Below, piece after piece: positions 17,296 to 27,574 of a stretch of 64,000 nucleotides of DNA; the stretch's first letter is position 1; each line of letters starts with the position of its first letter. The stretch is from Sulfuritalea sp. (lineage in GTDB: Bacteria; Pseudomonadota; Gammaproteobacteria; Burkholderiales; Rhodocyclaceae). The notes beneath the pieces were generated by a model. The model searched no databases, was not told where the DNA came from, and saw only the letters and a program-made list of their open reading frames with translations. The stretch spans positions 1-64,000 of the forward strand of contig JALNZB010000016.1 of NCBI GenBank assembly GCA_023229545.1, given 5' to 3'. A program made the position numbers and the translations under genes.

Positions 17296-17771
17296 TATAC
17301 TGATCGCTTGGTTAGCCGTCCCGTGACGGTGTGCCCGGCGGCCCGAAGTGGCGTCGGTGGCACGGTTCCCGGGGCGTTGTTGCCGCCGTTGCAGTGTCGC
17401 TTGTCAGCGATCGAATGCATGGAGACAACAAGGGCGCGAGAGCTTATTAACAGCCGCCGGACTTAACAACTCCGACCGGCAGCGCAGCCAGCCGACCACA
17501 GGGTGTTTCGCTCGCCCGAAAGAGCGATACTACTTGATTGCGCACAACACACGCACAGATTTGGGCACAGATTGCCGGACGCTGATCGCTAATCATCGGT
17601 CAGCGACCGCCTTACCGAAGACAAGTCATCAACCCCGTTTGCCACGTTAAACCACAGGCACCATGAACCCGCCAAACCAACCGCAAACCCGAGGCACACC
17701 GCCCGCGTCCTGACGCCCGCAGTGTGCGACTTGTCGTGCCCGCCTGGCAGTGAATGCGCGCGGGAGCACAC
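17296..17771 (+). promoter_or_regulatory. 476-nt divergent region and rne leader
   Basis: No supportable gene lies here. The stretch is GC-rich near rluC and then mixed, ending in GGGAG about 6 nt before the rne ATG. RNase E mRNAs in proteobacteria carry long structured leaders used for autoregulation, so a similar role is the natural reading. I did not identify a specific hairpin homologous to known ones. Promoters for both rluC and rne must lie here. Confidence 0.4.
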
Positions 17772-20522
17772 ATGAAACGCATGCTTTTCAATGCGACGCA
17801 GGCTGAGGAACTCCGCGTCGCGATTGTTGATGGTCAGAAACTGATTGACCTCGACATCGAATCAGCCAACAAGGAACAACGCAAGAGCAATATCTACAAG
17901 GCCGTCATCACCCGCATCGAGCCGAGTCTCGAAGCCGCCTTTGTCGACTATGGCGCCGAGCGTCACGGCTTTCTGCCGTTCAAGGAAATTTCCCGCACCT
18001 ATTTCAAGCCCGGCGTCGACGCCGGCAAGGCGCGTATTCAGGATGTCCTCAGCAACGGCCAGGAACTCATCGTCCAGGTTGAAAAGGACGAGCGCGGCAA
18101 CAAGGGCGCAGCCCTGACCACTTACGTCTCGCTGGCCGGTCGCTACCTCGTGCTGATGCCCAACAACCCGCGTGGCGGCGGCGTTTCGCGCCGCATCGAG
18201 GGCGACGACCGCCAAGAACTGCGCGAAGTCATGGATCAACTGGTCGTTCCCAACGGCACCAGCCTGATCGCCCGCACTGCCGGCATCGGCCGCACACTGG
18301 AAGAACTCCAGTGGGACCTCAACTACCTGCTGCAACTATGGAACGCCATCGACGGCGCGTCCAAGGCGCAGAGCGGCGCCTTCCTGATCTACCAGGAATC
18401 CAGCCTGGTCATCCGCGCCATCCGCGACTATTTCCATTCGGAAATCGGCGAGATACTGATCGATACCGACGACATTTTTGAACAGGCGCAGCAGTTCATG
18501 GCGCACGTGATGCCGGGCACGGTCAATCGCGTCAAGCGCTACCACGACGACGTGCCGCTGTTCTCGCGCTTCCAGATCGAGCACCAGATCGAATCGGCCT
18601 ACTCGCGCCAGGTGACGCTACCGTCGGGCGGCGCCATCGTCATCGACCATACCGAAGCACTGGTGTCGGTCGACGTCAACTCGGGCCGCGCCACCAAGGG
18701 CAGCGACATCGAGGAAACAGCCTTTCGCACCAACAGCGAAGCCGCCGACGAAATTGCCCGCCAGTTGCGTCTGCGCGACCTGGGCGGTCTGATCGTGATC
18801 GACTTCATCGACATGGAATCGACCAAGAATCAGCGTGAAGTCGAGAACAGGCTGCGCGACGCCCTGCGTTTCGACCGCGCGCGCGTCCAGACTGGCAAGA
18901 TCAGCCGTTTTGGCCTGCTCGAACTGTCGCGCCAGCGCCTGCGTCCGGCGCTCGCCGAGACCAGCTACATCACCTGTCCGCGCTGCACCGGCACCGGTCA
19001 CATCCGCAGCACCGAATCCGCCGCACTGCACATTCTGCGCATCCTCGAAGAGGAAGCCATGAAGGAAAACACCGGCGCCATGCACTGTCAGGTGCCTGTG
19101 GATGTCGCCACGTTCCTGCTCAACGAAAAGCGCGTCGATATTTCCCGCATCGAGATGCGCCATCGAGTCAATCTGGTGATCGTACCCAACCGGCATCTTG
19201 AGACGCCAGCGCATGAAATCGTCCGCCTGCGTCATGACCAGTTGAATGCCGAAGGCATCGCCCTCGCCAGTTATCAGATGGCGGAAAAGCCGGTTGAAGA
19301 AGCCTACCAGCCGCCGTCTGCGCAAACGGACATCAAGCCCGTAAGAATCGAGGCTGCGGTGAAAGGAATCACCCCCGACCAGCCGGCGCCGATCGTCGAG
19401 CCGAGAGCAGCGCAGCCTGTAACCCAAGCATCATCGGCAAACGAAATGGGCTTCTTTGCCAAAATCGTCGCCTTCTTCCAGGGTGGCGCCAAGGCAGAAG
19501 CGCCTGTTGCCAGTGCAGAAAAAACCAGTAAGCCGCCGCGCCGTGACGGTGGCCGCGACCGCAACCGCGATGGCAATCGCGAAGGAGGCCGGGGCGGACG
19601 GGACCGCAACAATCGTCGCGACAACCGCGATGGTGGCGAACGCAAGACCGAGCCGACGCAACGCCCTCAGGCAAAGCGCGACGAGCCACAAGGCGAAGGC
19701 GGCAACCGTCGCCCACGCAACGAAGCGAAGGAAGCCCGCGAACCGAGGGAGACACGTGAACCACGTCCGCCGCGTGAACCGCGTCCGCCGCGCGAACCCA
19801 AGGAAGCCCGCGAGCCGCGTCCGCCGCGTGGCGAACCGAATGCCGCGCAAACCGCCGTGTCGCCAGCGCCGACTTCTGCCAATGAAGACGGCCAGGCTCC
19901 CAGCCAGGACGGCGAAGCCCGCAGTGGACGCAGAAGCCGCGGTCGCGGTCGCGGACGGGGTCGCATCGAAGAAGGCGTCGCAGCGGAAGCCACGGCTGGC
20001 GAGCTGGTCGCAACTCAGGTTGCAGAAGCCCCGCCCGTCACCGCCGAAACCAGCGCCGCCCAACCGATGACTGCGGCAGTGATCGAACCGGTGGCCACCG
20101 TCGAGCCAGTCGTTGCGGTCGAACCCGCGCCGATCCCGGTCGTCGCCACGGAGCCGGTTGCCGCGGCTGCACCCATGGTCACCACGGCCATTGCAGTCCA
20201 GGAACCCATTCCACTGCCGGTTCCGGTGCCAGTCGCGGCACCTGCCCCGGTTGCTGAAAGCATTCCGCAGCCTGTCGCGGCAACCCCGCAACCCGTTGCG
20301 CCCGCCATCGATCCCATCATCGTGCCGCCGGCACCGAAACCCGCCCCGGTCGATATTTCAGGATCGCTGCAACAGGCGGGTCTGGTCATGATCGAAACCA
20401 GCAGTGTCGCTCCGTACCCCGCAGCGACTCTTGAGCCGGCACCGACTCTGGGCCGCAAACCGAGGCCGGCGCCGGTGATCACCAACGAACCCCTGCAAAT
20501 GGTGGAAACCAAGAACGACTGA
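17772..20522 (+). CDS. rne: ribonuclease E
   Basis: A 916-aa endoribonuclease of mRNA decay and rRNA/tRNA processing, the degradosome scaffold. The catalytic half starts MKRMLFNATQAEELRVAIVDG, almost as in E. coli, and holds the S1 domain (RIEPSLEAAFVDYGAERHG), the metal-binding DFIDME stretch and the zinc-link CPRCTGTG. From about residue 540 the tail is disordered: Arg/Asp/Asn-rich, then PREPRPPREP repeats (about 655-690), then a Val/Ala/Pro-rich end. The short segment IVAFFQGG may be a membrane-binding helix. Residues 695-701 (AVSPAPT) are encoded by dispersed repeat copy 4. The ATG at 17772 is used; a GTG/ATG six codons earlier is not conserved. Confidence 0.95.
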   Translation: MKRMLFNATQAEELRVAIVDGQKLIDLDIESANKEQRKSNIYKAVITRIEPSLEAAFVDYGAERHGFLPFKEISRTYFKPGVDAGKARIQDVLSNGQELIVQVEKDERGNKGAALTTYVSLAGRYLVLMPNNPRGGGVSRRIEGDDRQELREVMDQLVVPNGTSLIARTAGIGRTLEELQWDLNYLLQLWNAIDGASKAQSGAFLIYQESSLVIRAIRDYFHSEIGEILIDTDDIFEQAQQFMAHVMPGTVNRVKRYHDDVPLFSRFQIEHQIESAYSRQVTLPSGGAIVIDHTEALVSVDVNSGRATKGSDIEETAFRTNSEAADEIARQLRLRDLGGLIVIDFIDMESTKNQREVENRLRDALRFDRARVQTGKISRFGLLELSRQRLRPALAETSYITCPRCTGTGHIRSTESAALHILRILEEEAMKENTGAMHCQVPVDVATFLLNEKRVDISRIEMRHRVNLVIVPNRHLETPAHEIVRLRHDQLNAEGIALASYQMAEKPVEEAYQPPSAQTDIKPVRIEAAVKGITPDQPAPIVEPRAAQPVTQASSANEMGFFAKIVAFFQGGAKAEAPVASAEKTSKPPRRDGGRDRNRDGNREGGRGGRDRNNRRDNRDGGERKTEPTQRPQAKRDEPQGEGGNRRPRNEAKEAREPRETREPRPPREPRPPREPKEAREPRPPRGEPNAAQTAVSPAPTSANEDGQAPSQDGEARSGRRSRGRGRGRGRIEEGVAAEATAGELVATQVAEAPPVTAETSAAQPMTAAVIEPVATVEPVVAVEPAPIPVVATEPVAAAAPMVTTAIAVQEPIPLPVPVPVAAPAPVAESIPQPVAATPQPVAPAIDPIIVPPAPKPAPVDISGSLQQAGLVMIETSSVAPYPAATLEPAPTLGRKPRPAPVITNEPLQMVETKND
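19854..19874 (+). repeat. dispersed GC-rich repeat, copy 4 (inside rne)
   Basis: Perfect core (NY = GT) on the plus strand. It is read as AVSPAPT in the disordered C-terminal tail of RNase E, the same reading frame as the copy in sucB. Confidence 0.85.
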
Positions 20523-20543
20523 TACTCGCTATCCGGAGCAAGC

Positions 20544-20579
20544 AACGGGCGCCATGCTTTGCATGGCGCCCGTTTTTTG
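20544..20579 (+). terminator. rho-independent terminator of rne
   Basis: A 14-bp perfect stem (AACGGGCGCCATGC with its complement), a TTT loop and then a T-rich run (TTTTTTGT overlapping the stem end). It starts 22 nt after the rne stop and abuts the convergent phosphatase gene. Confidence 0.9.
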
Positions 20580-21085
20580 TTATATCCCCGGTGGAATGCC
20601 GGAAACGGTATCCACGCGATTGGCGCTGAGTTTCAGAATCAGTTGGGTCGCCGCATCCTCGACCAGATCCAGCACAAGCTCAAAACCCTGCGCATCGCCG
20701 TAGTAGGGGTCGGGAACCTCCTCCTGATCGAGGTCTTCGCCGAAATCGAGAAACATTTTCAGCTTCTGTTGATACTGCGGCGGACAGGCACGTTGCAACA
20801 GTTCCAGATGCTCGCGATCCATCGCCAGCACGTAATCGAAGCGGATGAAATCGAACTCCGTCACCCGCCGCGCGCGCAAGGGCGACAAGTCATAGCCGCG
20901 CCGCAAGGCTGCGGCGATAGCGCGCGGATCGGGCGGCTTGCCGACATGGTAGCCGTGAGTCCCGGCCGAATCGAACTCAAACAGGCGTTCCACGCCCTGA
21001 CGCGCCGCCAAAGCGCGCGCCACGCCTTCGGCGCTGGGCGACCGGCATATGTTCCCGGTACATACAAACAGCACCTTATTCGGTG

Positions 21086-21089
<4 letters not shown>
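20580..21089 (-). CDS. low-molecular-weight protein tyrosine phosphatase
   Basis: A 169-aa LMW-PTP. The P-loop CTGNICRS near the N-terminus contains the nucleophile Cys and the Arg, and DPYYGD carries the general acid Asp in the DPYY motif. The length is typical. Its ATG overlaps the uvrB stop by 4 bp, so it is translated with uvrB from the same mRNA. Bacterial family members dephosphorylate tyrosine kinases or arginine-phosphorylated proteins. No kinase partner is nearby. Confidence 0.93.
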
Positions 21090-23158
<2,069 letters not shown>

Positions 23159-23255
23159 AACCCGTCTATTTGCGTATGGAAAGCCGCCAAATTCCTGCTC
23201 GAATCGGGTCGGTCGATGCGGTATTATTGCGTATATCGCAGTGCAGCATAAAATC

Positions 23256-23276
23256 GCCGTACCGCCAGCGCCGACT
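23256..23276 (+). repeat. dispersed GC-rich repeat, copy 5 (intergenic)
   Basis: Perfect core (NY = AC) preceded by AAAAT and followed by TTTT, giving short complementary ends. It lies between the divergent uvrB and aminotransferase genes, about 30 bp upstream of the latter's start codon. Confidence 0.9.
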
Positions 23277-23304
23277 TTTTAACTTTCCCGCTTCTGGAGT
23301 ACTC

Positions 23305-24510
23305 ATGACCTCGATCTTCGCCGCCGTCGAAATGGCGCCCCGCGACCCCATTCTCGGCCTCACCGAAGGCTTCAACGCCGACAAGAACCCCAACAAGGTC
23401 AATCTCGGCGTTGGCGTCTATTACGATGACAATGGCAAAGTGCCGCTGCTGGGCGCGGTCAAAGCCGCCGAGAAAGTTCGCATGGAGGCCGCACCAGCGC
23501 GTGGCTACCAGCCGATCGAAGGCATGGCCGCCTACAACCAGGCGGTACAGGCTCTGATGTTCGGCGCCGATTCGTCCCTCATCAAGGACGGTCGCTTGGT
23601 CACCGTCGAGGCGCTCGGCGGCACCGGCGCGCTCAAGGTCGGCGCGGATTTCCTCAAGCGTCTCTATCCCGACGCCAAGGTTTACATCAGCGATCCGAGC
23701 TGGGAAAACCACCGTGCCCTGTTCGAGTCCGCCGGCTTCACCGTGGAGCACTACGCCTACTACGACGCCGCCACGCGCGGCGTCGATTTCGCCGCGATGA
23801 AGGCCAGCCTCAACAGCCTGCCCGCCACCTCCATCATCGTGCTGCACGCCTGCTGCCACAACCCCACCGGCGCCGACATCTCGACCGCGCAGTGGAAGGA
23901 AGTGGTCGACATCATCCGCACCCGCAATCTGGTCGCCTTCATCGACATGGCCTATCAGGGCTTTGCCGACGGCATCAAGCAAGACGCAGTGGCGCTTGAC
24001 CTGTTCGCCGCATCGGACCTGCAATTCTTCGTTTCGAGCAGCTTCAGCAAGTCCTTCTCGCTCTATGGCGAGCGCGTCGGCGCCCTGACCATGGTCACCG
24101 CCGGCAAGGATGAATCCGCGCGTGTGCTTTCGCAAGTCAAGCGAGTGATCCGCACCAACTACTCCAACCCGCCCACCCACGGCGGTGCCATCGTCGCCGC
24201 CGTGCTCTCCAGCCCGGAACTGCGCCAGCAGTGGGAAGACGAACTGGCCGGCATGCGCGAGCGCATCCGCGCCATGCGCGTCGCGCTCGCCGAAAAGCTC
24301 AAGACCAAGGGTGTGGCGCAGGACTTCAGCTTCATCACCAAACAGCGCGGCATGTTCTCTTACACCGGCCTCACCGTCGAGCAGGTGGAAAAGCTCAAGA
24401 GCGATTTCGGCGTTTATGCTGTCGGCACCGGTCGCATCTGCGTCGCCGCGCTGAACAGCAGGAACATCGACTACGTCGCCGACGCCATCGCCACGGTGCT
24501 GAAGAAGTAA
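23305..24510 (+). CDS. aromatic amino acid / aspartate aminotransferase
   Basis: A 401-aa class I PLP aminotransferase of the TyrB/AspC subgroup, transferring amino groups between aromatic amino acids or aspartate and 2-oxoglutarate. The subgroup start MTSIFAAVEMAPRDPILGL is conserved. HACCHNPTGADI and the PLP lysine in SSSFSKSFSLYGERVG are present. The ATG at 23305 with GGAG about 8 nt upstream is chosen over the long upstream extension, which would run through repeat copy 5. It is divergent from uvrB. Confidence 0.92.
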   Translation: MTSIFAAVEMAPRDPILGLTEGFNADKNPNKVNLGVGVYYDDNGKVPLLGAVKAAEKVRMEAAPARGYQPIEGMAAYNQAVQALMFGADSSLIKDGRLVTVEALGGTGALKVGADFLKRLYPDAKVYISDPSWENHRALFESAGFTVEHYAYYDAATRGVDFAAMKASLNSLPATSIIVLHACCHNPTGADISTAQWKEVVDIIRTRNLVAFIDMAYQGFADGIKQDAVALDLFAASDLQFFVSSSFSKSFSLYGERVGALTMVTAGKDESARVLSQVKRVIRTNYSNPPTHGGAIVAAVLSSPELRQQWEDELAGMRERIRAMRVALAEKLKTKGVAQDFSFITKQRGMFSYTGLTVEQVEKLKSDFGVYAVGTGRICVAALNSRNIDYVADAIATVLKK

Positions 24511-24518
24511 CAAACCTG

Positions 24519-24547
24519 TTGCGAGCAAAAAGGGACGCGGCTATAAT
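24519..24547 (+). promoter_or_regulatory. tRNA-Asn promoter
   Basis: TTGCGA (24519-24524) and a perfect TATAAT (24542-24547) are spaced by 17 bp, ending 16 nt before the mature tRNA. A GC-rich segment directly after the -10 box (CCGCGCC) resembles a stringent discriminator. Confidence 0.8.
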
Positions 24548-24563
24548 CCGCGCCTCTTGATAT

Positions 24564-24639
24564 TCCTCGATAGCTCAGTTGGTAGAGCGCCGGACTGTTA
24601 ATCCGTAGGTCCCTGGTTCGAGCCCAGGTCGAGGAGCCA
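24564..24639 (+). tRNA. tRNA-Asn (anticodon GTT)
   Basis: A complete 76-nt cloverleaf: acceptor TCCTCGA pairing with TCGAGGA, D arm, an anticodon loop ctGTTaa giving GTT, T arm with GGTTCGAGCC, and encoded CCA. A promoter and a terminator flank it, so it is a single-gene unit. Confidence 0.96.
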
Positions 24640-24647
24640 GAATTAGC

Positions 24648-24688
24648 AAGCAGTTAGGCCATCCTTCAAGGGTGGCCTTCTGCTTTTG
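24648..24688 (+). terminator. terminator after tRNA-Asn
   Basis: Hairpin of AAGCAG / CTGCTT outer arms and GGCCATCC / GGGTGGCC inner arms around TTCAA, followed by TTTT. It starts 9 nt after the tRNA. Confidence 0.8.
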
Positions 24689-24768
24689 ATGAGCAGGTAT
24701 TGACTCGGGGGCATCTCCGGTCAATATGAAGGCTATCTTTCCACACCTATCATTCGTTCAAAATCGCC

Positions 24769-25011
24769 ATGTCTACTGCTGAAAACATTTACTGCTATCA
24801 CTGCGGCCGGCATCACCCCAGTGGTGAAATGCGCCAGATTGAAACCAAGACTGGAAAGAAATGGCGCTGCATCAAGTCCATCGAGGCGACAAAGAAGAGC
24901 AGCAGTCAGCGCGATGCTTTCGGCAAGACCGTCACCATGATCAACAAGTCGGAAAATCAAGCGCGCATCAAGGCCAGGCTGAATGCCGAACGACTGTTGG
25001 CTGCGGGTTAG
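24769..25011 (+). CDS. small zinc-ribbon-like protein
   Basis: An 80-aa basic protein of unknown function. YCYHCGRHHPSGEMRQ near the N-terminus contains a CxxC pair plus histidines, and a further Cys follows in KKWRCIKS, a likely zinc knuckle. The C-terminal half is Lys/Arg-rich and helical (NQARIKARLNAERLLAAG). It lies 20 bp upstream of the YjdM-like zinc-ribbon gene on the same strand, so they may share an mRNA. No membrane segment is seen. Function unassigned. Confidence 0.6.
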   Translation: MSTAENIYCYHCGRHHPSGEMRQIETKTGKKWRCIKSIEATKKSSSQRDAFGKTVTMINKSENQARIKARLNAERLLAAG

Positions 25012-25031
25012 GACCGACCAGAAAAAAGCCC

Positions 25032-25370
25032 ATGAGCACCTTGCCCAAGTGTCCGAAATGCGGTTCTGAATTCACCTACGACGACGGCAGCATGTTTGTC
25101 TGCCCGGAATGCGCCCACGAGTGGTCCAAGGCGACGGCGGAGAGCACCGATGACCGGCGTGTCGTCTGCGATGCCAATGGCAACGTGCTGCAGGACGGCG
25201 ACACCGTGACAGTGATCAAGGACCTGAAGATCAAGGGCTCATCGTCGGTGGTCAAGGTCGGAACGAAGGTGAAGAACATCCGCCTCGTCGAAGGCGATCA
25301 CGATATCGACTGCAAGATCGATGGTATCGGCGCAATGCAGCTGAAATCGGAATTCGTGAAGAAGGCATAA
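25032..25370 (+). CDS. yjdM: YjdM/PhnA-family zinc-ribbon protein
   Basis: A 112-aa protein of the PhnA/YjdM family. The N-terminal zinc ribbon has CPKCGSEFTY and CPECAHEW, and the C-terminal SH3-like domain has DANGNVLQDGDTVTVIKDLKIKGSS and VKVGTKVKNIRLVEGDHDIDCKIDG. The family was once linked to phosphonate use, but there is no phn gene here and the role is not established. The start is the ATG at 25032. Longer upstream frames overlap the preceding gene. Confidence 0.92.
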   Translation: MSTLPKCPKCGSEFTYDDGSMFVCPECAHEWSKATAESTDDRRVVCDANGNVLQDGDTVTVIKDLKIKGSSSVVKVGTKVKNIRLVEGDHDIDCKIDGIGAMQLKSEFVKKA

Positions 25371-25388
25371 GACCACCCTCCCCAACCG

Positions 25389-25563
25389 CTACATCTCGCC
25401 AAGCGTACGCCCGACGACCTCGACGCGCTGCCAGTCGGTGAGCTCGACGACGGTGGCCGGATCGGTCGGGCCATGGGGGAGCAGCATGATGAAGCGGATG
25501 CTGGCGCCGATCACGATCTTGTCGAAACCGTGCAGATCGACCGAGGCCAAGGCATCAGTTCGG
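25389..25563 (-). pseudogene. hemG-like protoporphyrinogen oxidase remnant
   Basis: On the minus strand a frame ending in TAG (25389-25391) reads FDKIVIGASIRF directly joined to MLLPHGPTDPATVVELTDWQRV. In HemG flavodoxin-type proteins IGASIR lies near residue 60 and the TD...V.YTDW segment near the C-terminus, about 90 residues later. The middle and the N-terminal FMN loop are missing. The remaining piece has no start codon of its own and overlaps the 3' end of the secreted-protein gene. This is therefore a decayed fragment, identified from memory of E. coli HemG. Confidence 0.6.
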
Positions 25564-25953
25564 TAATACCTTCATCCAGGCCGCCGGGCATGACGATACG
25601 TAGGGATAATAGCCGCCAGCCGGGGCGCAATAGTACCAATAGCTTTGCTGCCGGGCATAAACCGGCGCCGGCGCCATCACGGGCGGCGGCACATAGACCC
25701 GCTCGACAACGACCGGCGGATGGTAAACACGGGGCTGGCTGGTCGCGGCCAGGATGATGGCGGTTCCGGCCAATATTCCGAGACCCCAACCGACGGCGTT
25801 ATGACCGTGTCCGCTACTGCGGTGGACGGCAACCCCGCCACTGCGATGAACCGTAACCCCGCTGCGGTGACCATCGCGATCCGCCCATGCCGGCGAGACG
25901 GCCAGCGAACCCATGATGGCGGCAAAGACTGCGGTTTTCAAAAGTTTTGACAT
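25555..25953 (-). CDS. secreted Tyr/Pro/His-rich protein of unknown function
   Basis: A 132-aa exported protein. The signal peptide (LLKTAVFAAIMGSLAVSPAWA) would be cleaved after AWA. The mature part has a His/Ser/Gly-rich segment (GVTVHRSGGVAVHRSSGHGH), then a hydrophobic Gly-rich helix (VGWGLGILAGTAIILAA), then Val/Pro/Tyr-rich sequence and paired Cys (WYYCAPAGGYYP, SSCPAAW). The start is the ATG at 25953, with GAGGA upstream. The architecture resembles small periplasmic or outer-membrane glycine-zipper-like proteins. No family name is certain. Its last codons run into the hemG remnant. Confidence 0.7.
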   Translation of the reverse strand: MSKLLKTAVFAAIMGSLAVSPAWADRDGHRSGVTVHRSGGVAVHRSSGHGHNAVGWGLGILAGTAIILAATSQPRVYHPPVVVERVYVPPPVMAPAPVYARQQSYWYYCAPAGGYYPYVSSCPAAWMKVLPN

Positions 25954-26368
25954 ATCGTCCTCCTGGACGAATTGAGCTGCTGGACGTTCATGGCGACCTT
26001 CGCCACCCTTGACGATGAAATGTCTTTCCCGACGTTTCATGCTGAATAGAGTAACGCCAACCTGGCAGTGATGCCGACCGGGAAAGGGTAACAAATTGTT
26101 TGATCGGTGGCTTGTGACGAACGGCAAAAAGCCCATTTCGGCAACTTCACCAAAACGGGCTTTTTGCTTACCTCTTTAGCGGAACTTGTAGTGCGCCCGC
26201 AAGCTGGAACTCAAATCGGCGCTGCCCATCAGGGCTGGAGCCCGGAAGACTCCTGATGAATCGGTGGATCGCTACATCGCGGACCTTGGTTCAGCGCTAA
26301 GCTCCTCCCGAAAATGCCTTCAAGTCGAACGCAAATCCACTCTATGCCTCGGTAACAGCAAAGTCAAA
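25954..26368. other. 415-nt non-coding region with two inverted repeats
   Basis: No gene is supportable. At 26015-26040 ATGAAATGTC and GACGTTTCAT form a 10-bp stem (one G-U) with a 6-nt loop, 62 nt upstream of the secreted protein's start; it could be an operator or an mRNA hairpin. At 26124-26167 an 11-bp perfect stem (GCAAAAAGCCC / GGGCTTTTTGC) with a 22-nt loop looks like a bidirectional terminator downstream of dapL. The remainder shows nothing I recognise. Confidence 0.5.
26124..26167. terminator. bidirectional terminator-like hairpin
   Basis: Perfect 11-bp inverted repeat with A and T runs built into the stem, about 200 nt beyond the dapL stop codon. Either strand would give a GC block followed by U residues. 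Confidence 0.5.
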
Positions 26369-27574
26369 TCAAAGGCGTTCGACCAGGCGGCGGCAGGCCT
26401 CTTCCACGTCGGCGCGGTGGCCAAAGGCGGAGAAGCGGATGAATCCCTCACCAGCCGGCCCGAAGCCTGAACCGGGAGTGGTCACCACGTGGCACTTCTC
26501 GAGGATCCGGGCGAAGACATCCCAACTGGCCTGGCCGGGGAAGTGCGCCCATAGGTAGGGTGCGTTGTCCCCGCCGATGCAGGAGATGCCCAACTCGCCC
26601 AGGGCGGCGCGGATCAGGGCGGCGTTGCCGAGGTAGAAGTCGGTCAACTCGCGCATCTCCTTGAGGCCGGCCGGTTCGAGGGACGCCAACCCGCCGTACT
26701 GGGCGACGTTGGAGGCGCCGTTGAACACGGTAGTGCAGATGCGGTTCCAGTCGGCCCAGACCGTCTCGCCGGAGGCGTATTTCAGCTCCTTCGGCACCAC
26801 CGTCCAGCCGAGGCGAACGCCGGTGAAGCCGATCGGCTTCGAGAACGAATTCACCTCGATCGCGCATTCCCGTGAACCGGGAATCTCGAAGATCGACTTC
26901 GGCAGGGCCGGATCGCGGATGTATTCGGCATAGGCGGCGTCGAAAACGATGACCGTGCCGCGCTGGCGGGCAGCCTCGACCAGGGCGGTCAGCTGGGCGC
27001 GGCTGGCGACGGCGCCGGTCGGGTTATTCGGCGAGCAAAAGTAGAACAAGCCATCGGTCGGCAACTGGGCGAGGTCGGGAAAGTAGTCGTTGGCGGCAGT
27101 GCACGGCAGGTAGCGGATGCCCGCATAGCCAGTGCCCTGCCAGGCGCCGCCGGCGCCGATCAGCACCGAGCCGTCGACGTAGACCGGGTACGACGGATCC
27201 TGCACCGCCACCTCGACGTTGCCGCCGAACAGGAGCTGCAGCCGACCGATGTCGCATTTGGCGCCGTCGGAGACGAAGACCTCGTCGGCGGCCATCTTGC
27301 CGTCGTAGAACACCGCAGCGATCCGCTCGCGTAGATCGGTGAGGCCCTGCTCGTCGCCGTAGCCTGAGTATCCTTCCAGAGTGCCCAGGCGGCGTGCGCC
27401 TTCAACGAGTCCGGCATCGATGTGCGGGGTCAGCGGCTCGGTGGTGTTGCCGATGCCCAGGCTGATGATCCTGGCCTCGGGATGGGCGGCGGCGAACTCG
27501 CGGCGGCGGCGCCCGATCTCGGGAAACAGGTAGCCGGCCGTCAGGTTGGAGAGGCATGCGTTGCGCTTGATCAT
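26369..27574 (-). CDS. dapL: LL-diaminopimelate aminotransferase
   Basis: A 401-aa PLP enzyme that converts tetrahydrodipicolinate and glutamate straight to LL-diaminopimelate, skipping the succinylase steps. Family landmarks are LGIGNTTEPLTPHI, GYSGYGDEQGLTDLRERIA, FVSDGAKCDIGRLQLLFG, CSPNNPTGAVA and the PLP lysine in NSFSKPIGFTGVRLGW. These match DapL rather than ordinary class I aminotransferases. It overlaps the upstream lysA-like stop by 4 bp, so the pair is translationally coupled. DapL is not the route I expect in betaproteobacteria, and dapD and dapE are also in this window. Acquisition by transfer is likely. Confidence 0.88.
   Translation of the reverse strand: MIKRNACLSNLTAGYLFPEIGRRRREFAAAHPEARIISLGIGNTTEPLTPHIDAGLVEGARRLGTLEGYSGYGDEQGLTDLRERIAAVFYDGKMAADEVFVSDGAKCDIGRLQLLFGGNVEVAVQDPSYPVYVDGSVLIGAGGAWQGTGYAGIRYLPCTAANDYFPDLAQLPTDGLFYFCSPNNPTGAVASRAQLTALVEAARQRGTVIVFDAAYAEYIRDPALPKSIFEIPGSRECAIEVNSFSKPIGFTGVRLGWTVVPKELKYASGETVWADWNRICTTVFNGASNVAQYGGLASLEPAGLKEMRELTDFYLGNAALIRAALGELGISCIGGDNAPYLWAHFPGQASWDVFARILEKCHVVTTPGSGFGPAGEGFIRFSAFGHRADVEEACRRLVERL

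Noticed and set aside
20425..20460. EPAPTLG-coding segment in rne that looks like a second repeat copy
   Set aside because: Only the 'CCGACTCT' end matches; the Pro/Ala-rich tail makes such peptides by composition.
23170..23304. N-terminal extension of the aminotransferase
   Set aside because: It runs through repeat copy 5 and lacks conservation; the ATG at 23305 has a good ribosome site.
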